The notes under the pieces are model-generated. The model did not search any database and was not told the DNA's origin. It saw nothing but the letters and a program-made list of their open reading frames with translations. Shown here in pieces: positions 15,123 to 23,938 of a stretch of 37,998 bases of DNA. The DNA is from Planctomycetota bacterium (GTDB lineage: Bacteria > Planctomycetota > UBA8108 > SXIK01). Position numbers and translations under genes: made by a program. The stretch is from NCBI GenBank assembly GCA_016209535.1, contig JACQVW010000130.1:1-37998 (forward strand), given 5' to 3'. Each line of letters starts with the position of its first letter. Position 1 is the stretch's first letter.

Positions 15123-17861
15123 TACTACGCGCCCTTCAACGTGCTCACGGCGCCGTCGGGCGAGCCCGTGAAGGCCACCTACATCTTCACGCAGATGCTC
15201 CTCGCCATCCTCCGGGACCGGAAGCCCGATTACCTGGCCATGGCCATGGACGTGAGCGACTCGACGGTGCGACGCCTGAGCCTCTACCCGGAGTACAAGG
15301 CCAACCGCCAAGAGACCCCCGAGGACCTCCCGCCCCAGATCGACCGGATCGAGCAGATCGTCGGGGCCCTCGGGGTCCCGATCTTCCGGAGGGAGGGGTA
15401 CGAGGCCGACGACGTCATCGCCACCATCGCCTCCCGCCTCGACCCCGAGCGTGCCGAGCTGCGGATCGTGAGCCGCGACAAGGACCTCTACCAGCTCATC
15501 ACGGAGGCCGTGAAGCTCTGGGACCCTGTCAAGGATGAGCTCATCGACGCCGCGAGCCTGGAGCGGGAGCAGGGCTTCGGCCCCCGGGAGTCCGTCGAGA
15601 TCCAGACGCTCACGGGCGACGCGATCGACAACGTGCCCGGGGTGCCGGGCGTGGGCCCGAAGACCGCGGCGAGGCTCATCAAGAAGTACGGGAGCGCCGA
15701 CGCGGTGATCAGTCACGCCGACGAGCTCACGCCGAAGCTCAGGGAGAACCTGGCGGCCTTCGCGGACAAGGTCGCGGTCACCCGCAAGCTCGTCACCCTC
15801 GAGCGCGACGTGCCCATGGACTTCGACCTCGAGGCGTGCCGGGCGAGGCCCCTGGAGCCGGCGAGGCTGCGGCCCATCTTCGAGGCCCTGAGCTTCCGGA
15901 GGCTCCTCGAGCAGCTCGACGCGATGCCCGTGGCCGCGCCCGCCGCCCCGGCCGGCGCCTCGCTCGGCGAGGTCACCGCGCCCGCCGGGGAAGCGCCCGG
16001 GGCCGGAATGGCGCCCCCGGGCGGCCTCGACCTCACGACGACGCGCGAAGGCCATTACGCCCTCGTCGACACCGAGGAGGCCTTCGAGGCCTTCGTCGCG
16101 GAGCTTTCCCGGCAGCGCTGTTTCGCCGTCGACACCGAGACGACCGGCCTCCGCCCCGTCGACTGCGACCTCGTGGGGCTCTCGTTCTCGTGGCGGGAGG
16201 GGACGGGCTGGTACATCCCGGTGCGGTCGCGCCGGGGGCGCACCCTGGACCCGGCGCGCGTCGCGGCGCGGCTCAAGCCCATCCTCGAGGACCCGGCGGT
16301 CTCGAAGCGCGGGCAGAACATCAAGTTCGACCGGCAGGTCCTCCGGAACGAGGGGATCGACCTGCGGGGGATCGCGTTCGACTCCATGGTCGCCTCGTAC
16401 CTCCTCGAGCCCGACCGGAGGACCCACAACATGGACGCCCTTGCTCTCGAGGTCCTCGGGCACAAGACGATCCCGATCACGGACCTGATCGGGAAGGGCA
16501 AGGACCAGATCTCGATGCTCGACGTCGACACGCGCCGCGTGGCCGACTACGCGGGCGAGGACGCGGACATCACCTGGCGCCTCTGCGAGCGCTTCGCGCC
16601 GCGGATCGACGCCTCGCCCATGAGGGCCCTGTTCCGCGACGTCGAGCTGCCCCTCGTCGAGGTCCTCGCCGACATGGAGTACGATGGCATCCGCCTCGAC
16701 GGCGACCTCCTCCGGGCGACCAGCGCGAAGCTCCGCGAGCGCATCGAGGAGCTGCGGCGAAAGATCTGCCAGGTCGCGGGGCACGAGTTCCTGATCGACT
16801 CCCCCAAGCAGCTCGCGCAGGTCCTCTTCGACGAGCTGGGCCTCCCGAGCTTGAAGCGCACGAAGACGGCGCGCTCCACCGACGCCGAGGTCCTCGAGGC
16901 CCTGTGCGTGGAGACCGTGCACCCGCTGCCGCGCCTCGTCCTCGAGTACCGCGAGATCGCGAAGCTCTGCGGCACCTACGTGGAGCCCCTGCCGGAGCTC
17001 GTCTCGCCGCGCACGGGAAGGCTCCACGCGAGCTTCCACCAGACCGTGGCCGCGACGGGCCGCCTGAGCTCCTCGGACCCTAACATCCAGAACATCCCCG
17101 TCCGCACTGCCGAGGGGCGCGAGGTGCGGAAGGCCTTCGTGGCCCGGGACGGAGACCACGTCCTCGTCACCGCCGACTACTCCCAGATCGAGCTGAGGAT
17201 CCTGGCCCACCTCTCGGGCGACGAGGCCCTCGTGGACGCGTTCCGGAAGGACCAGGACGTCCACGCCGCCGTCGCGGCGCAGCTCGCCGGCGTCCGCCTC
17301 GACCAGGTCACCAAGGACCAGCGCTCCCGCGCCAAGGCCGTCAACTTCGGGATCATCTACGGCCAGGGGGCCTTCGGCCTGGCTCGCTCCCTCGGCATAG
17401 GCCAGAAGGAGGCGGCGGACTTCATCGCCGCCTACAAGCGCCGGTATCCGGGGATCGTGCGGTTCATGGACGCCTGCGTCGCCGAGGCCGAGAAGACGGG
17501 CAAGGTCTCGACGCTCCTCGGCCGCCAGCGGCCGATCCCCGAGATCGGCTCCGCGAACCGCTCGCGGCGCGCCCTCGGCGAACGCCTCGCCGTGAACACC
17601 GTGGTCCAGGGCACGGCCGCCGACATGATCAAGGTGGCCATGGTGCGCGTGCACCGCCGCATCCGGGAAGGCTCGCTCCCGGCCAGCCTCCTGATCCAGG
17701 TCCACGACGAGCTGGTCCTCGAGGCGCCGCGCTCGAGCGCCGCCGCGACGGCCGAAATGGTCCGCCGCGAGATGGAGCAGGCCCTCCCGCTCGCGGTCCC
17801 CGTGAAGGTCGACACAGCCTGGGGCGGCGACTGGCTCGAGGCGGGCGAGGGGAAGGGGTAG
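15072..17861 (+). CDS. polA: DNA polymerase I
   Basis: DNA repair and Okazaki-fragment processing polymerase, 929 residues, normal length. The 5' nuclease domain (about 1-290) begins YLIDGHSQIFRAYYA and contains GYEADDVIAT, SRDKDLYQL and the helix-hairpin-helix phrase GVPGVGPKTAARLI. A low-complexity Ala/Gly/Pro linker follows (about 290-335). The 3'-5' proofreading domain looks active, with DTETTG (D354, E356), GQNIKFD and YAGEDAD. The polymerase domain has motif A DYSQIELRILAHL (D702), motif B RSRAKAVNFGIIYG and motif C VHDELVLE (D879). Its promoter and first 17 codons are duplicated 9.4 kb upstream. The next gene is on the other strand 35 bp away. Confidence 0.97.
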   Translation: MKPTFYLIDGHSQIFRAYYAPFNVLTAPSGEPVKATYIFTQMLLAILRDRKPDYLAMAMDVSDSTVRRLSLYPEYKANRQETPEDLPPQIDRIEQIVGALGVPIFRREGYEADDVIATIASRLDPERAELRIVSRDKDLYQLITEAVKLWDPVKDELIDAASLEREQGFGPRESVEIQTLTGDAIDNVPGVPGVGPKTAARLIKKYGSADAVISHADELTPKLRENLAAFADKVAVTRKLVTLERDVPMDFDLEACRARPLEPARLRPIFEALSFRRLLEQLDAMPVAAPAAPAGASLGEVTAPAGEAPGAGMAPPGGLDLTTTREGHYALVDTEEAFEAFVAELSRQRCFAVDTETTGLRPVDCDLVGLSFSWREGTGWYIPVRSRRGRTLDPARVAARLKPILEDPAVSKRGQNIKFDRQVLRNEGIDLRGIAFDSMVASYLLEPDRRTHNMDALALEVLGHKTIPITDLIGKGKDQISMLDVDTRRVADYAGEDADITWRLCERFAPRIDASPMRALFRDVELPLVEVLADMEYDGIRLDGDLLRATSAKLRERIEELRRKICQVAGHEFLIDSPKQLAQVLFDELGLPSLKRTKTARSTDAEVLEALCVETVHPLPRLVLEYREIAKLCGTYVEPLPELVSPRTGRLHASFHQTVAATGRLSSSDPNIQNIPVRTAEGREVRKAFVARDGDHVLVTADYSQIELRILAHLSGDEALVDAFRKDQDVHAAVAAQLAGVRLDQVTKDQRSRAKAVNFGIIYGQGAFGLARSLGIGQKEAADFIAAYKRRYPGIVRFMDACVAEAEKTGKVSTLLGRQRPIPEIGSANRSRRALGERLAVNTVVQGTAADMIKVAMVRVHRRIREGSLPASLLIQVHDELVLEAPRSSAAATAEMVRREMEQALPLAVPVKVDTAWGGDWLEAGEGKG

Positions 17862-17896
17862 GTAGGCACTGCGGGGGCCGCGCGGAGCCGCCGGCT

Positions 17897-18814
17897 TCAC
17901 GCGCACGGCCTCTCCATCACCACGTACCTCAGCGTCGTCTCCGCGCCGGCCTTGCGCCGGTAGAACTCCTCGGGGCCGATCCAGGCGATCGTCGCGGTGC
18001 GCTGGCCCGCATCGCGCAGGTCGCGGAGGCAGCGCTTGAGGAGGATCTCGCCGATCCCGCGGCCCTCGAAGGCCGGGGCGGTGCCCATGGGGCCGAAGGC
18101 GTTCCGCGCCCACACGCCGGCCGCGGCGAAGCCGGCGAGGCGGCCCTCGTGGAGGGCCAGGTGGACCCCGGGGCGGGCCCGACGCAGCGAGGCGACCGCC
18201 TCGAAGGCCCAGTCGGACGAGAAGAGGCCCGCGACCTCGCGGTCCAGGAGGTCCCTGTCCGCGGGGGCGGCGCGCCGGACGGCGAACCCTGGGCCCAGGC
18301 GAGCCTCGAGTGGCCCCGTCTCGAGGTCGAGGCCGCGCAGGTCCGCCGTCAGGCTCGCGCGCTCCTCCACCGCGCGGTAGCCGCGCCGCTCGAGGAAGCG
18401 GCGGCCACCGGCGGCCCGCTCGGGCAAGCCGGGAAGGAGGTAGACCGGCGCCGCCCCGTCGGTCGCGACGCGCGCCGCGCCGCGCCCCGCGAGCCGCCGG
18501 ACGAGCTCGTCGTGGAGGAGGCTCCCGGTCCCGCGACGCCTCCGCGAGGGCTCGACGACGAGCAGCTTCAGGTGCCCCGTGCCCCCGGGTCCGCCGCGGA
18601 GGACGCCGCAGGCGACCCCCGCCAGCCGGCAGCCCTCCTCGGCCGCCAGGTGCGTGCCGCGGTCCGCGCCGGGGTCCTCGAAGAGGTTCGCCCTCAAGTC
18701 GTCGGGCTCCAGGACGAGCTCGGGGACCTCGGGGCGCACGAGCTCGAGGACGCTCTCGAGGTCCGAGCGCTCGAGATCGCGCAGCCGGATGCCGCTCGCG
18801 GATCCCGCCGCCAT
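17897..18814 (-). CDS. Tandem GNAT-family acetyltransferase
   Basis: The 305 residues look like two GNAT folds in series. The first (about 8-150) contains HLKLLVVEPSRRRRGTGSLL, the usual acetyl-CoA binding pattern of V-x-P followed by R-x-x-G-x-G/S. The second (about 160-305) contains GFAAAGVWARNAFGPMGTAP and EGRGIGEILLKRCL, again an acetyl-CoA loop (RGIG). It probably acetylates an amine; the substrate cannot be deduced. The ATG directly abuts the stop of the GTPase gene upstream on the minus strand, so the two are almost certainly co-transcribed. No Shine-Dalgarno site is evident, consistent with translation by coupling. Confidence 0.82.
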   Translation of the reverse strand: MAAGSASGIRLRDLERSDLESVLELVRPEVPELVLEPDDLRANLFEDPGADRGTHLAAEEGCRLAGVACGVLRGGPGGTGHLKLLVVEPSRRRRGTGSLLHDELVRRLAGRGAARVATDGAAPVYLLPGLPERAAGGRRFLERRGYRAVEERASLTADLRGLDLETGPLEARLGPGFAVRRAAPADRDLLDREVAGLFSSDWAFEAVASLRRARPGVHLALHEGRLAGFAAAGVWARNAFGPMGTAPAFEGRGIGEILLKRCLRDLRDAGQRTATIAWIGPEEFYRRKAGAETTLRYVVMERPCA

Positions 18815-19828
18815 TCAGAGGACCACGTGGAGCTCCACCACGTCCTTGTCGGCGAGCACGTAGTCCCTCTGCACAGCCTGGCCCTCGAAGCGGGCCGAGC
18901 CCCAGACCCTCGCCTGCCGCAGGTGCCCGGGGAAGTCGCGGTGGATCTTGCCCGCGAGGTCGAGGACCGTCTCCCCGCGCCGGAGGACGAAGGGCTTCGA
19001 CAGGTCGGGCGGCTTCCCGGGCTCCTTCGAGTAGATCCGGATGCGCTCGAGCATGCGGAAGACGAGGGCGGGCAGCTCGTCGAGCCCCTGCCGGGTCACG
19101 GCGGAGACCGGGAGGGGGTCGAAGCGGCCGGCGTAGAGGTCCCGCAGCACGCCGAGCCTCTCCGCGGCGCCCGCCGCGTCGACCTTGTTCGCGACGAGGA
19201 GCGCCGGGAGGTGCACGAGCAGCACCTCCTCGTCGTCCTCGCGGCTCGCGCCCGAGGGCAGGCGCGGGTCGCGCAGGCGGACGCGCCCGCCGTGGAGGGC
19301 CTGGAGCACGGCCTCGAGGTCCTCGAGCACCGTGTCTGAGCCGAGGTCCGCCACGAGGATCACGCCGTCCGCGCCCTTGATCAGCCCCAGCATCCCGCCG
19401 GGGAAGTGGTCGGCAGTGATGGGCGGCAGGTCCACGAGCTGGACCTGAACGTCCTCGAAGGCCATCATGCCCGGGATGGGGCCCTGGGTGGCGAAGGGGA
19501 ACGGCGTGGGCTCCGTCGGCGCGCTCGTGAGCGACGCGACGATCGCCGACTTCCCCGCGTTGGGCCCTCCCAGGAGCACCATCTGCCCGGCGCCGCCCTT
19601 CTCGACGCGGAAGGGGTCGAAGGTCTTCTTCCCGGACCTCGGGCGGGTCGATTCCTCCCGGAGCTTCGAGAGCCTCCGCTTCAGGTCCGCCTGGAGGTGG
19701 TCCGTGCCCTTGTGCTTGGGCATGACCGCGAGCATCTCCTCGAGGGCCGCGATCTTCTCCTCGGTCGTCGTGGCCTCCTTGAAGGCCTGCTCGGCCTTGT
19801 GGTACTGGGGGGTCAGGTTGGCTGGCAT
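18815..19828 (-). CDS. DRG/Obg-like GTPase with C-terminal TGS domain
   Basis: A translation-factor-class GTPase of 337 residues. An N-terminal helical region of about 75 residues with Lys/Arg precedes the G domain: G1 is GGPNAGKSA, the G3 region reads DLPP where most GTPases have DxxG, and G4 is NKVD. The C-terminal 75 residues form a TGS-like domain (VLRRGETVLDLAGKIHRDF, then DYVLADKDVVELHVVL). Layout and residues resemble the DRG group best known in archaea and eukaryotes more than housekeeping Obg, which has an N-terminal Obg fold that is missing here. Bacterial members exist but are poorly studied; ribosome or RNA binding is the likely context. TATAAT lies 17 nt upstream of the ATG. It leads a two-gene unit with the acetyltransferase. 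Confidence 0.85.
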   Translation of the reverse strand: MPANLTPQYHKAEQAFKEATTTEEKIAALEEMLAVMPKHKGTDHLQADLKRRLSKLREESTRPRSGKKTFDPFRVEKGGAGQMVLLGGPNAGKSAIVASLTSAPTEPTPFPFATQGPIPGMMAFEDVQVQLVDLPPITADHFPGGMLGLIKGADGVILVADLGSDTVLEDLEAVLQALHGGRVRLRDPRLPSGASREDDEEVLLVHLPALLVANKVDAAGAAERLGVLRDLYAGRFDPLPVSAVTRQGLDELPALVFRMLERIRIYSKEPGKPPDLSKPFVLRRGETVLDLAGKIHRDFPGHLRQARVWGSARFEGQAVQRDYVLADKDVVELHVVL

Positions 19829-19845
19829 GGCTGGCCGCTTGACAC

Positions 19846-19851
19846 ATTATA
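19846..19851 (-). promoter_or_regulatory. -10 box of the GTPase gene
   Basis: Perfect TATAAT on the minus strand, 17 nt before the ATG at 19828. No good -35 was found at the usual spacing. Confidence 0.45.
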
Positions 19852-19937
19852 GGCTCCTCGCGACGGGCCGAGTAGGCGGCGCGGCGAGACCGCGCCGAGC
19901 TTGCTCAAGCTATGCCAGCGGCCGCACCGATTTACTG

Positions 19938-19995
19938 GATCGGGAGGGAGGGGCCGCTGATCGGGAGAGAAGAGAAAAGGGGCGGTTGATCGGGA
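19938..19995 (+). repeat. Three GATCGGGA direct repeats before the binding-protein gene
   Basis: GATCGGGA occurs at 19938-19945, 19959-19966 and 19988-19995, spaced 21 and 29 bp, within a purine-rich stretch 59-116 bp upstream of the ATG at 20054. 21 bp is two helical turns, so a transcription-factor binding array is plausible; chance duplication in a purine-rich run is the alternative. Confidence 0.5.
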
Positions 19996-20053
19996 TGGGA
20001 AGAGACAGCGAGATTCCCCCCACGTCGAGGCCCACTTGATTCGAGGTACGCCC

Positions 20054-20989
20054 ATGAAAACGCCCGCACGCGCCGCCGCCGCGGCCCTCTGTGTCCTCCT
20101 CCTGTCGCCCGCCCCGCCCCGAGCGGAGGCCGCGGAGCCCCTGCAGCTCACCTTCGGCGTCTACGCGTCGGACAAGCCCACCGACATGTACAAGGCCTTC
20201 AAGCCGGTCCTCGTCTTCCTCGAGGGCAGCATGGGCAAGCGGCTCGAGATGCCGGTCCAGATCAAGCTGCGCGTGTTCAACTCCTACGACGCGGCGCGCG
20301 CCACCCTGGTGAAGGCCGAGATCGACTTCGTCCGCTTCGGCCCGTCGTCCTACATCCTCGCGAAGGACGCGAGCCCAGGCATCTCGATCCTCGCGATCGA
20401 GGAGCAGGCGGGGCAGTATGAGTTCAAGGGCGTCATCTTCACGAGGCTCGACACCGGGATCAAGTCGATCAAGGACCTGCGGGGCAAGGCCTTCGCCTTC
20501 GGCGACCCGGACTCCACGATCGGGAGGTACCTCTCGCAGTCCTTCCTGGTCGACGCGGGCATCTTCGCGAAGGACCTGTCGCGGTTCGAGCACTTCGACC
20601 GGCACGACCGGGTGGTCGAGGCGGTCCTCGGCGGGAAGTTCGACGCCGGCGCCGCGAAGGAGGGCACCTTCGCCAAGTACAAGGACAGGGGCCTCGTGGT
20701 CCTCGAGACCTTCCCCAACATCACGAAGCCCTGGGTGGCGCGCGCCGGCCTCGACGCGGCGGTGGCCGCGGCGGTCCGGGACGGCCTCGCCTCCTGCAAG
20801 GACAAGTTGGTCCTCGACGCCATGGGCGAGAAGATCACGGGCTTCAATCTCGAGCACGCGAAGGACGAGAAGTACGAGCCGGTCCGGGTCGGCATGAAGA
20901 AGGCCGAGGCGTTCCTGAAGGGCCAGGAGCCCGCACCCGCCAAGGCTCAGGAGCCCGCGGCGGGCCGCGCGCCCCAGAGCGCCAACTGA
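20054..20989 (+). CDS. PhnD-like periplasmic substrate-binding protein
   Basis: The 311-residue protein has a signal peptide (about 1-25, AEA then AEP) and a PhnD/transferrin-type binding fold: LTFGVYASDKPTDMYKAFKPVL at the start of the mature part, AEIDFVRFGPSSYILA, then FKGVIFTRLDTGIKSIKDLRG and FAFGDPDSTIGRYL, typical of phosphate/phosphonate/phosphite binding proteins. Start ATG 20054 is supported by GAGG at 20043-20046. No ABC permease or ATPase gene is near; a membrane sensor kinase follows after 59 bp. It is therefore more likely a ligand-sensing partner for that kinase than a transport component, an inference from context. The ligand may be an oxyanion or phosphonate but is unproven. 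The C-terminal tail is Ala/Pro-rich. Confidence 0.87.
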   Translation: MKTPARAAAAALCVLLLSPAPPRAEAAEPLQLTFGVYASDKPTDMYKAFKPVLVFLEGSMGKRLEMPVQIKLRVFNSYDAARATLVKAEIDFVRFGPSSYILAKDASPGISILAIEEQAGQYEFKGVIFTRLDTGIKSIKDLRGKAFAFGDPDSTIGRYLSQSFLVDAGIFAKDLSRFEHFDRHDRVVEAVLGGKFDAGAAKEGTFAKYKDRGLVVLETFPNITKPWVARAGLDAAVAAAVRDGLASCKDKLVLDAMGEKITGFNLEHAKDEKYEPVRVGMKKAEAFLKGQEPAPAKAQEPAAGRAPQSAN

Positions 20990-21048
20990 GACCCCATGAG
21001 GACCGAGGCGCCTCGGCACCCGGAGCCCGACTCCCCCGTCCCCCCTCG

Positions 21049-23784
21049 ATGAAAAGCCTGAGCACCAAGCTGTCGCTGGCCCTCCTCGCGAGCCTCATGG
21101 TCGGCTCGGTCCTGACGGGCATCCTCGTCGTCAAGAGCCAGAAGGCGATCCTCACGCGCCAGCTCGACGACGACGGGAAGACGCTGGCCAAGACCATCGC
21201 GAACATGTCGATCGAGGCAGTCCTCTCGGAGGACGTCTCCCTCCTCCGCGGACAGGTGGAGGCGACCGGACTCGGCAACCGCCAGATCGTCTTCATCCGC
21301 GTCTTCGACGATGCGAGGAAGCTGACCGTCGCGTACCCGGCCTCGGCCGAGAAGGAGCTCCCTGCGAACGGCTTCAACATCTACGAGAGCCCCGTCGCCA
21401 TCGCTGCGGACGGGCTCCCGCCCGAGGTCCGGGGGCGCGTCGAGGTGGGCCTCGACAACGGGCGCTACGCCGAGGTCATCTCGAGCAGCATCGGACGGAT
21501 GGTCACGGGGACGCTCGTGAGCTTCTCGATCCTGGCCGCCGTCCTCTGGCTCGCCCTGAGGGCCAACGTGATCCGGCCCCTCGGCGACCTCGACCGGCAC
21601 GTGGCCGTGATCGCCGGCGGGGACCTGTCGCAGCCCATCGCCATGGCGCGGAAGGACGAGATCGGCCGCCTGGGCTCCGCCCTCGAGGCGATGCGGGTCA
21701 ACCTGCGCGAGTCGTACGCCCGCATCCAGGAGCAGGTGGAGGCCCTGAAGGAGCTCGACCGCATGAAGGACGAGTTCCTCGCGAACACGTCCCACGAGCT
21801 GAAGACGCCCTTGAACGGGATCATCGGGCTCGCCGAGAGCATCCTCCTCGGGTCCTACGGCGACGTCCCGAAGGAGCAGCAGGAGCCGGTGGAGCTCGTC
21901 CTCTCCTGCGCGAACCGCCTCTGGAAGATGACCGACTCCATCCTCAAGTTCTCCAAGCTCCACCAGGAAGCCGCCGAGGACCAGAGCCCCCTCGAGCCCC
22001 AGCGCCTCGCGGACCACCTCGAGGAGGCGCTGGCGGACCTGCGGGCGAGCGCGGAGAAGGCGGGAGTGCGGATCCTCCTCTCGGTCCCCAAGGACTTCGA
22101 GGCGCTCTATCGGCGCGACGACCTCGAGCAGGTGCTGCGCATCTTCGTCGACAACGCGGTCAAGTACGCCTCGGGGGGCGTCGTCCAGGTCCTGGCGCGG
22201 AAGTGGGAGGACGGGCCGCAGAGGGGCTTCCAGGTGGCCGTGCGGGACAACGGGCCCGGGATCCCGAAAGATCTCCACGGGAAGATCTTCGAGCCCTTCG
22301 TCCAGGGCATCAGCCACGAGACCCGGCCTCAAGGCGGCGTCGGCCTGGGCCTCGCCATCGCGTCGAAGCTGGTGGTGCGCATGGGGGCCCAGATCCACCT
22401 CGAGAGCGAGCCGGGCAAGGGCGCCGCGTTCACGGTGCTCGTCCCCGAGGGGTCCCGCGTCGTCGAGGACCTGAGGACGCTCTACGTGCCCTGGCCCAGC
22501 CTCAAGGACTCGATCCGCATCGCGGTCAACAAGGCCCGCCAGGAGGAGCCCGTCGTCAGCCTCCCGCCCCGGCGGCCGGAGGCGCAAGGGGCGCTCGAGA
22601 AAAGCCCGCCCGCCCACGTCCTCGTGGTGGACGATGAGGCCGTGAACCGGGAGGTCGCCTGGCAGGCTCTGCGGGACGAGTACCAGGTGACCCGCGCCTC
22701 GGACGGGTCGAGCGCCCTCGAGGTCCTGCGCTCGACGCCCGTGGACCTGGTCCTCCTCGACATCATGATGCCCGGCATGTCGGGCTACGACGTCCTCCAG
22801 GCGATGCGGAAGGAGCGCATCCTGGATCGAGTCCCCGTGATCGTGCTCAGCGCGAAGGCATCCCGGGAGGCCGTCGTGAAGGGGCTCGAGCTGGGCGCCT
22901 CGGACTACCTCGGGAAGCCGTTCCACCGCGCCGAGCTCCTCTGCAGGCTCCGGGTCCACCTGGAGCTGAAGCGGCAGCGGGACCAGCTCCAGGCCGAGGT
23001 GGCCGCGAAGACGAACGCGCTGCAGCTCGCCGAGCACGCGAGCCGGGTCAAGACCCAGTTCCTCTCGAACATGTCCCACGAGATCCGCACGCCCTTGAAC
23101 GGGATCCTCGGGTTCCTGGAGCTGGCGCGCGAGGCGGACCCGACGCCCGAGCAGACGGAGTACCTCCAGATCATGGAGGAGCGCACCCACGCGCTCCTCG
23201 GGATCGTGAACGACATCCTGGACATCACGAAGATAGAGTCCCGCCAGGTCGAGATGGATGCCTCCCCCGTGGTGCCCGCCGAGGTCGTGGGGTCGCTCGC
23301 GACGGGGTGGGCGTCCGAGGCGGCGCGGAAGGGGCTCCGCTTCGAGTGCTCCTGTGACCGCGCGTCCCACGACCGCGTGTGGACGGACCGGAGGAAACTC
23401 GAGCAGATCCTCCGCAACCTCGTCTCGAACGCGCTCAAGTTCACTCCCCAGGGCTCGGTCACCGTGCGCGCGAGCCTCGAGGCGGCCGGCGCTGCGGGCG
23501 AGCCGGGAGAGGCGGTCCTGCGCATCCAGGTCGCCGACACGGGCATCGGGATCCCGGGGAGCAAGCAGGCCGAGGTCTTCGAGCCCTTCACCCAGGTCGA
23601 CGGCTCCGCCACCCGGAATTACGGCGGCACCGGCCTGGGCCTTTCGATCAGCCGCTCGCTCGCGCGCACCCTCGGCGGCGACATCGCGGTCGAGAGCGAG
23701 CCGGACAGGGGGAGCACCTTCACGTGCACCCTGCGCGTGCGGAGGAGCGCGGCCCCGGAGGCCGCGCTGGCCGCGAGGGCGTGA
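21049..23784 (+). CDS. Hybrid sensor histidine kinase with two kinase cores flanking a receiver
   Basis: A 911-residue membrane signalling protein. TM helix 1 is at about 8-30, an extracytoplasmic sensor region at about 31-150, TM helix 2 at about 151-172, and a HAMP segment follows (to about 225). The first HisKA has H249 in NTSHELKTPLNG, with its ATPase domain showing DNAVKYA, DNGPGIP and GVGLGLAIA. A receiver domain has D571 in LVLLDIMMPG and a conserved Lys in LGKPF. Then comes a second complete kinase: H677 in NMSHEIRTPLNG, with NALKFT, DTGIGIP and GTGLGLSIS. Two complete kinase cores around one receiver in one chain are unusual. No separate response regulator or phosphotransfer gene is adjacent, so the output partner is unknown. 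The ATG lacks a clear ribosome site. It probably senses the upstream binding protein. Confidence 0.92.
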   Translation: MKSLSTKLSLALLASLMVGSVLTGILVVKSQKAILTRQLDDDGKTLAKTIANMSIEAVLSEDVSLLRGQVEATGLGNRQIVFIRVFDDARKLTVAYPASAEKELPANGFNIYESPVAIAADGLPPEVRGRVEVGLDNGRYAEVISSSIGRMVTGTLVSFSILAAVLWLALRANVIRPLGDLDRHVAVIAGGDLSQPIAMARKDEIGRLGSALEAMRVNLRESYARIQEQVEALKELDRMKDEFLANTSHELKTPLNGIIGLAESILLGSYGDVPKEQQEPVELVLSCANRLWKMTDSILKFSKLHQEAAEDQSPLEPQRLADHLEEALADLRASAEKAGVRILLSVPKDFEALYRRDDLEQVLRIFVDNAVKYASGGVVQVLARKWEDGPQRGFQVAVRDNGPGIPKDLHGKIFEPFVQGISHETRPQGGVGLGLAIASKLVVRMGAQIHLESEPGKGAAFTVLVPEGSRVVEDLRTLYVPWPSLKDSIRIAVNKARQEEPVVSLPPRRPEAQGALEKSPPAHVLVVDDEAVNREVAWQALRDEYQVTRASDGSSALEVLRSTPVDLVLLDIMMPGMSGYDVLQAMRKERILDRVPVIVLSAKASREAVVKGLELGASDYLGKPFHRAELLCRLRVHLELKRQRDQLQAEVAAKTNALQLAEHASRVKTQFLSNMSHEIRTPLNGILGFLELAREADPTPEQTEYLQIMEERTHALLGIVNDILDITKIESRQVEMDASPVVPAEVVGSLATGWASEAARKGLRFECSCDRASHDRVWTDRRKLEQILRNLVSNALKFTPQGSVTVRASLEAAGAAGEPGEAVLRIQVADTGIGIPGSKQAEVFEPFTQVDGSATRNYGGTGLGLSISRSLARTLGGDIAVESEPDRGSTFTCTLRVRRSAAPEAALAARA

Positions 23785-23846
23785 GATCGGCGCTTCCGCC
23801 GCGCGCGAGAGCGCTGTTCCGATAAGATCCTGAGGCCAACTTTTCC

Positions 23847-23932
23847 TTGACCTCGGTGGAGCGCCTCCCCGAGAATCCGCGTCAAGAGTTCTTCCTAGAG
23901 CTTGACACGCGGTTTCACCCTGCGGGAGAGGG
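23847..23932 (+). promoter_or_regulatory. Leader with possible promoter, hairpin and inverted repeat
   Basis: TTGACC (23847-23852), 18 bp, GAGAAT (23871-23876) is a moderate sigma-70 match. The spacer holds CTCGGTGGAG/CTCCCCGAG, a 9-bp hairpin with one bulged base. Downstream, GTCAAG (23881-23886) and CTTGAC (23901-23906) form an inverted repeat with a 14-nt loop. GGGAGAGGG (23924-23932) is a ribosome site 6 nt before the ATG. The gap suggests the fusion gene can be controlled separately from the sensor. Confidence 0.4.
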
Positions 23933-23938
23933 TCTACC

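Noticed and set aside
15054-19847. A minus-strand open frame of about 1600 codons across polA, the acetyltransferase and the GTPase
   Set aside because: It is antisense to polA and out of frame with the real minus-strand genes, and is Arg/Gly/Ala/Pro-rich with no domain. High GC removes stop codons and creates such frames.
2527-23837. A 13-bp word (AGATCCTGAGGCC) shared by 2527-2539 and 23825-23837
   Set aside because: Exact matches of this length are expected by chance in 38 kb of GC-rich DNA, and the contexts otherwise differ.
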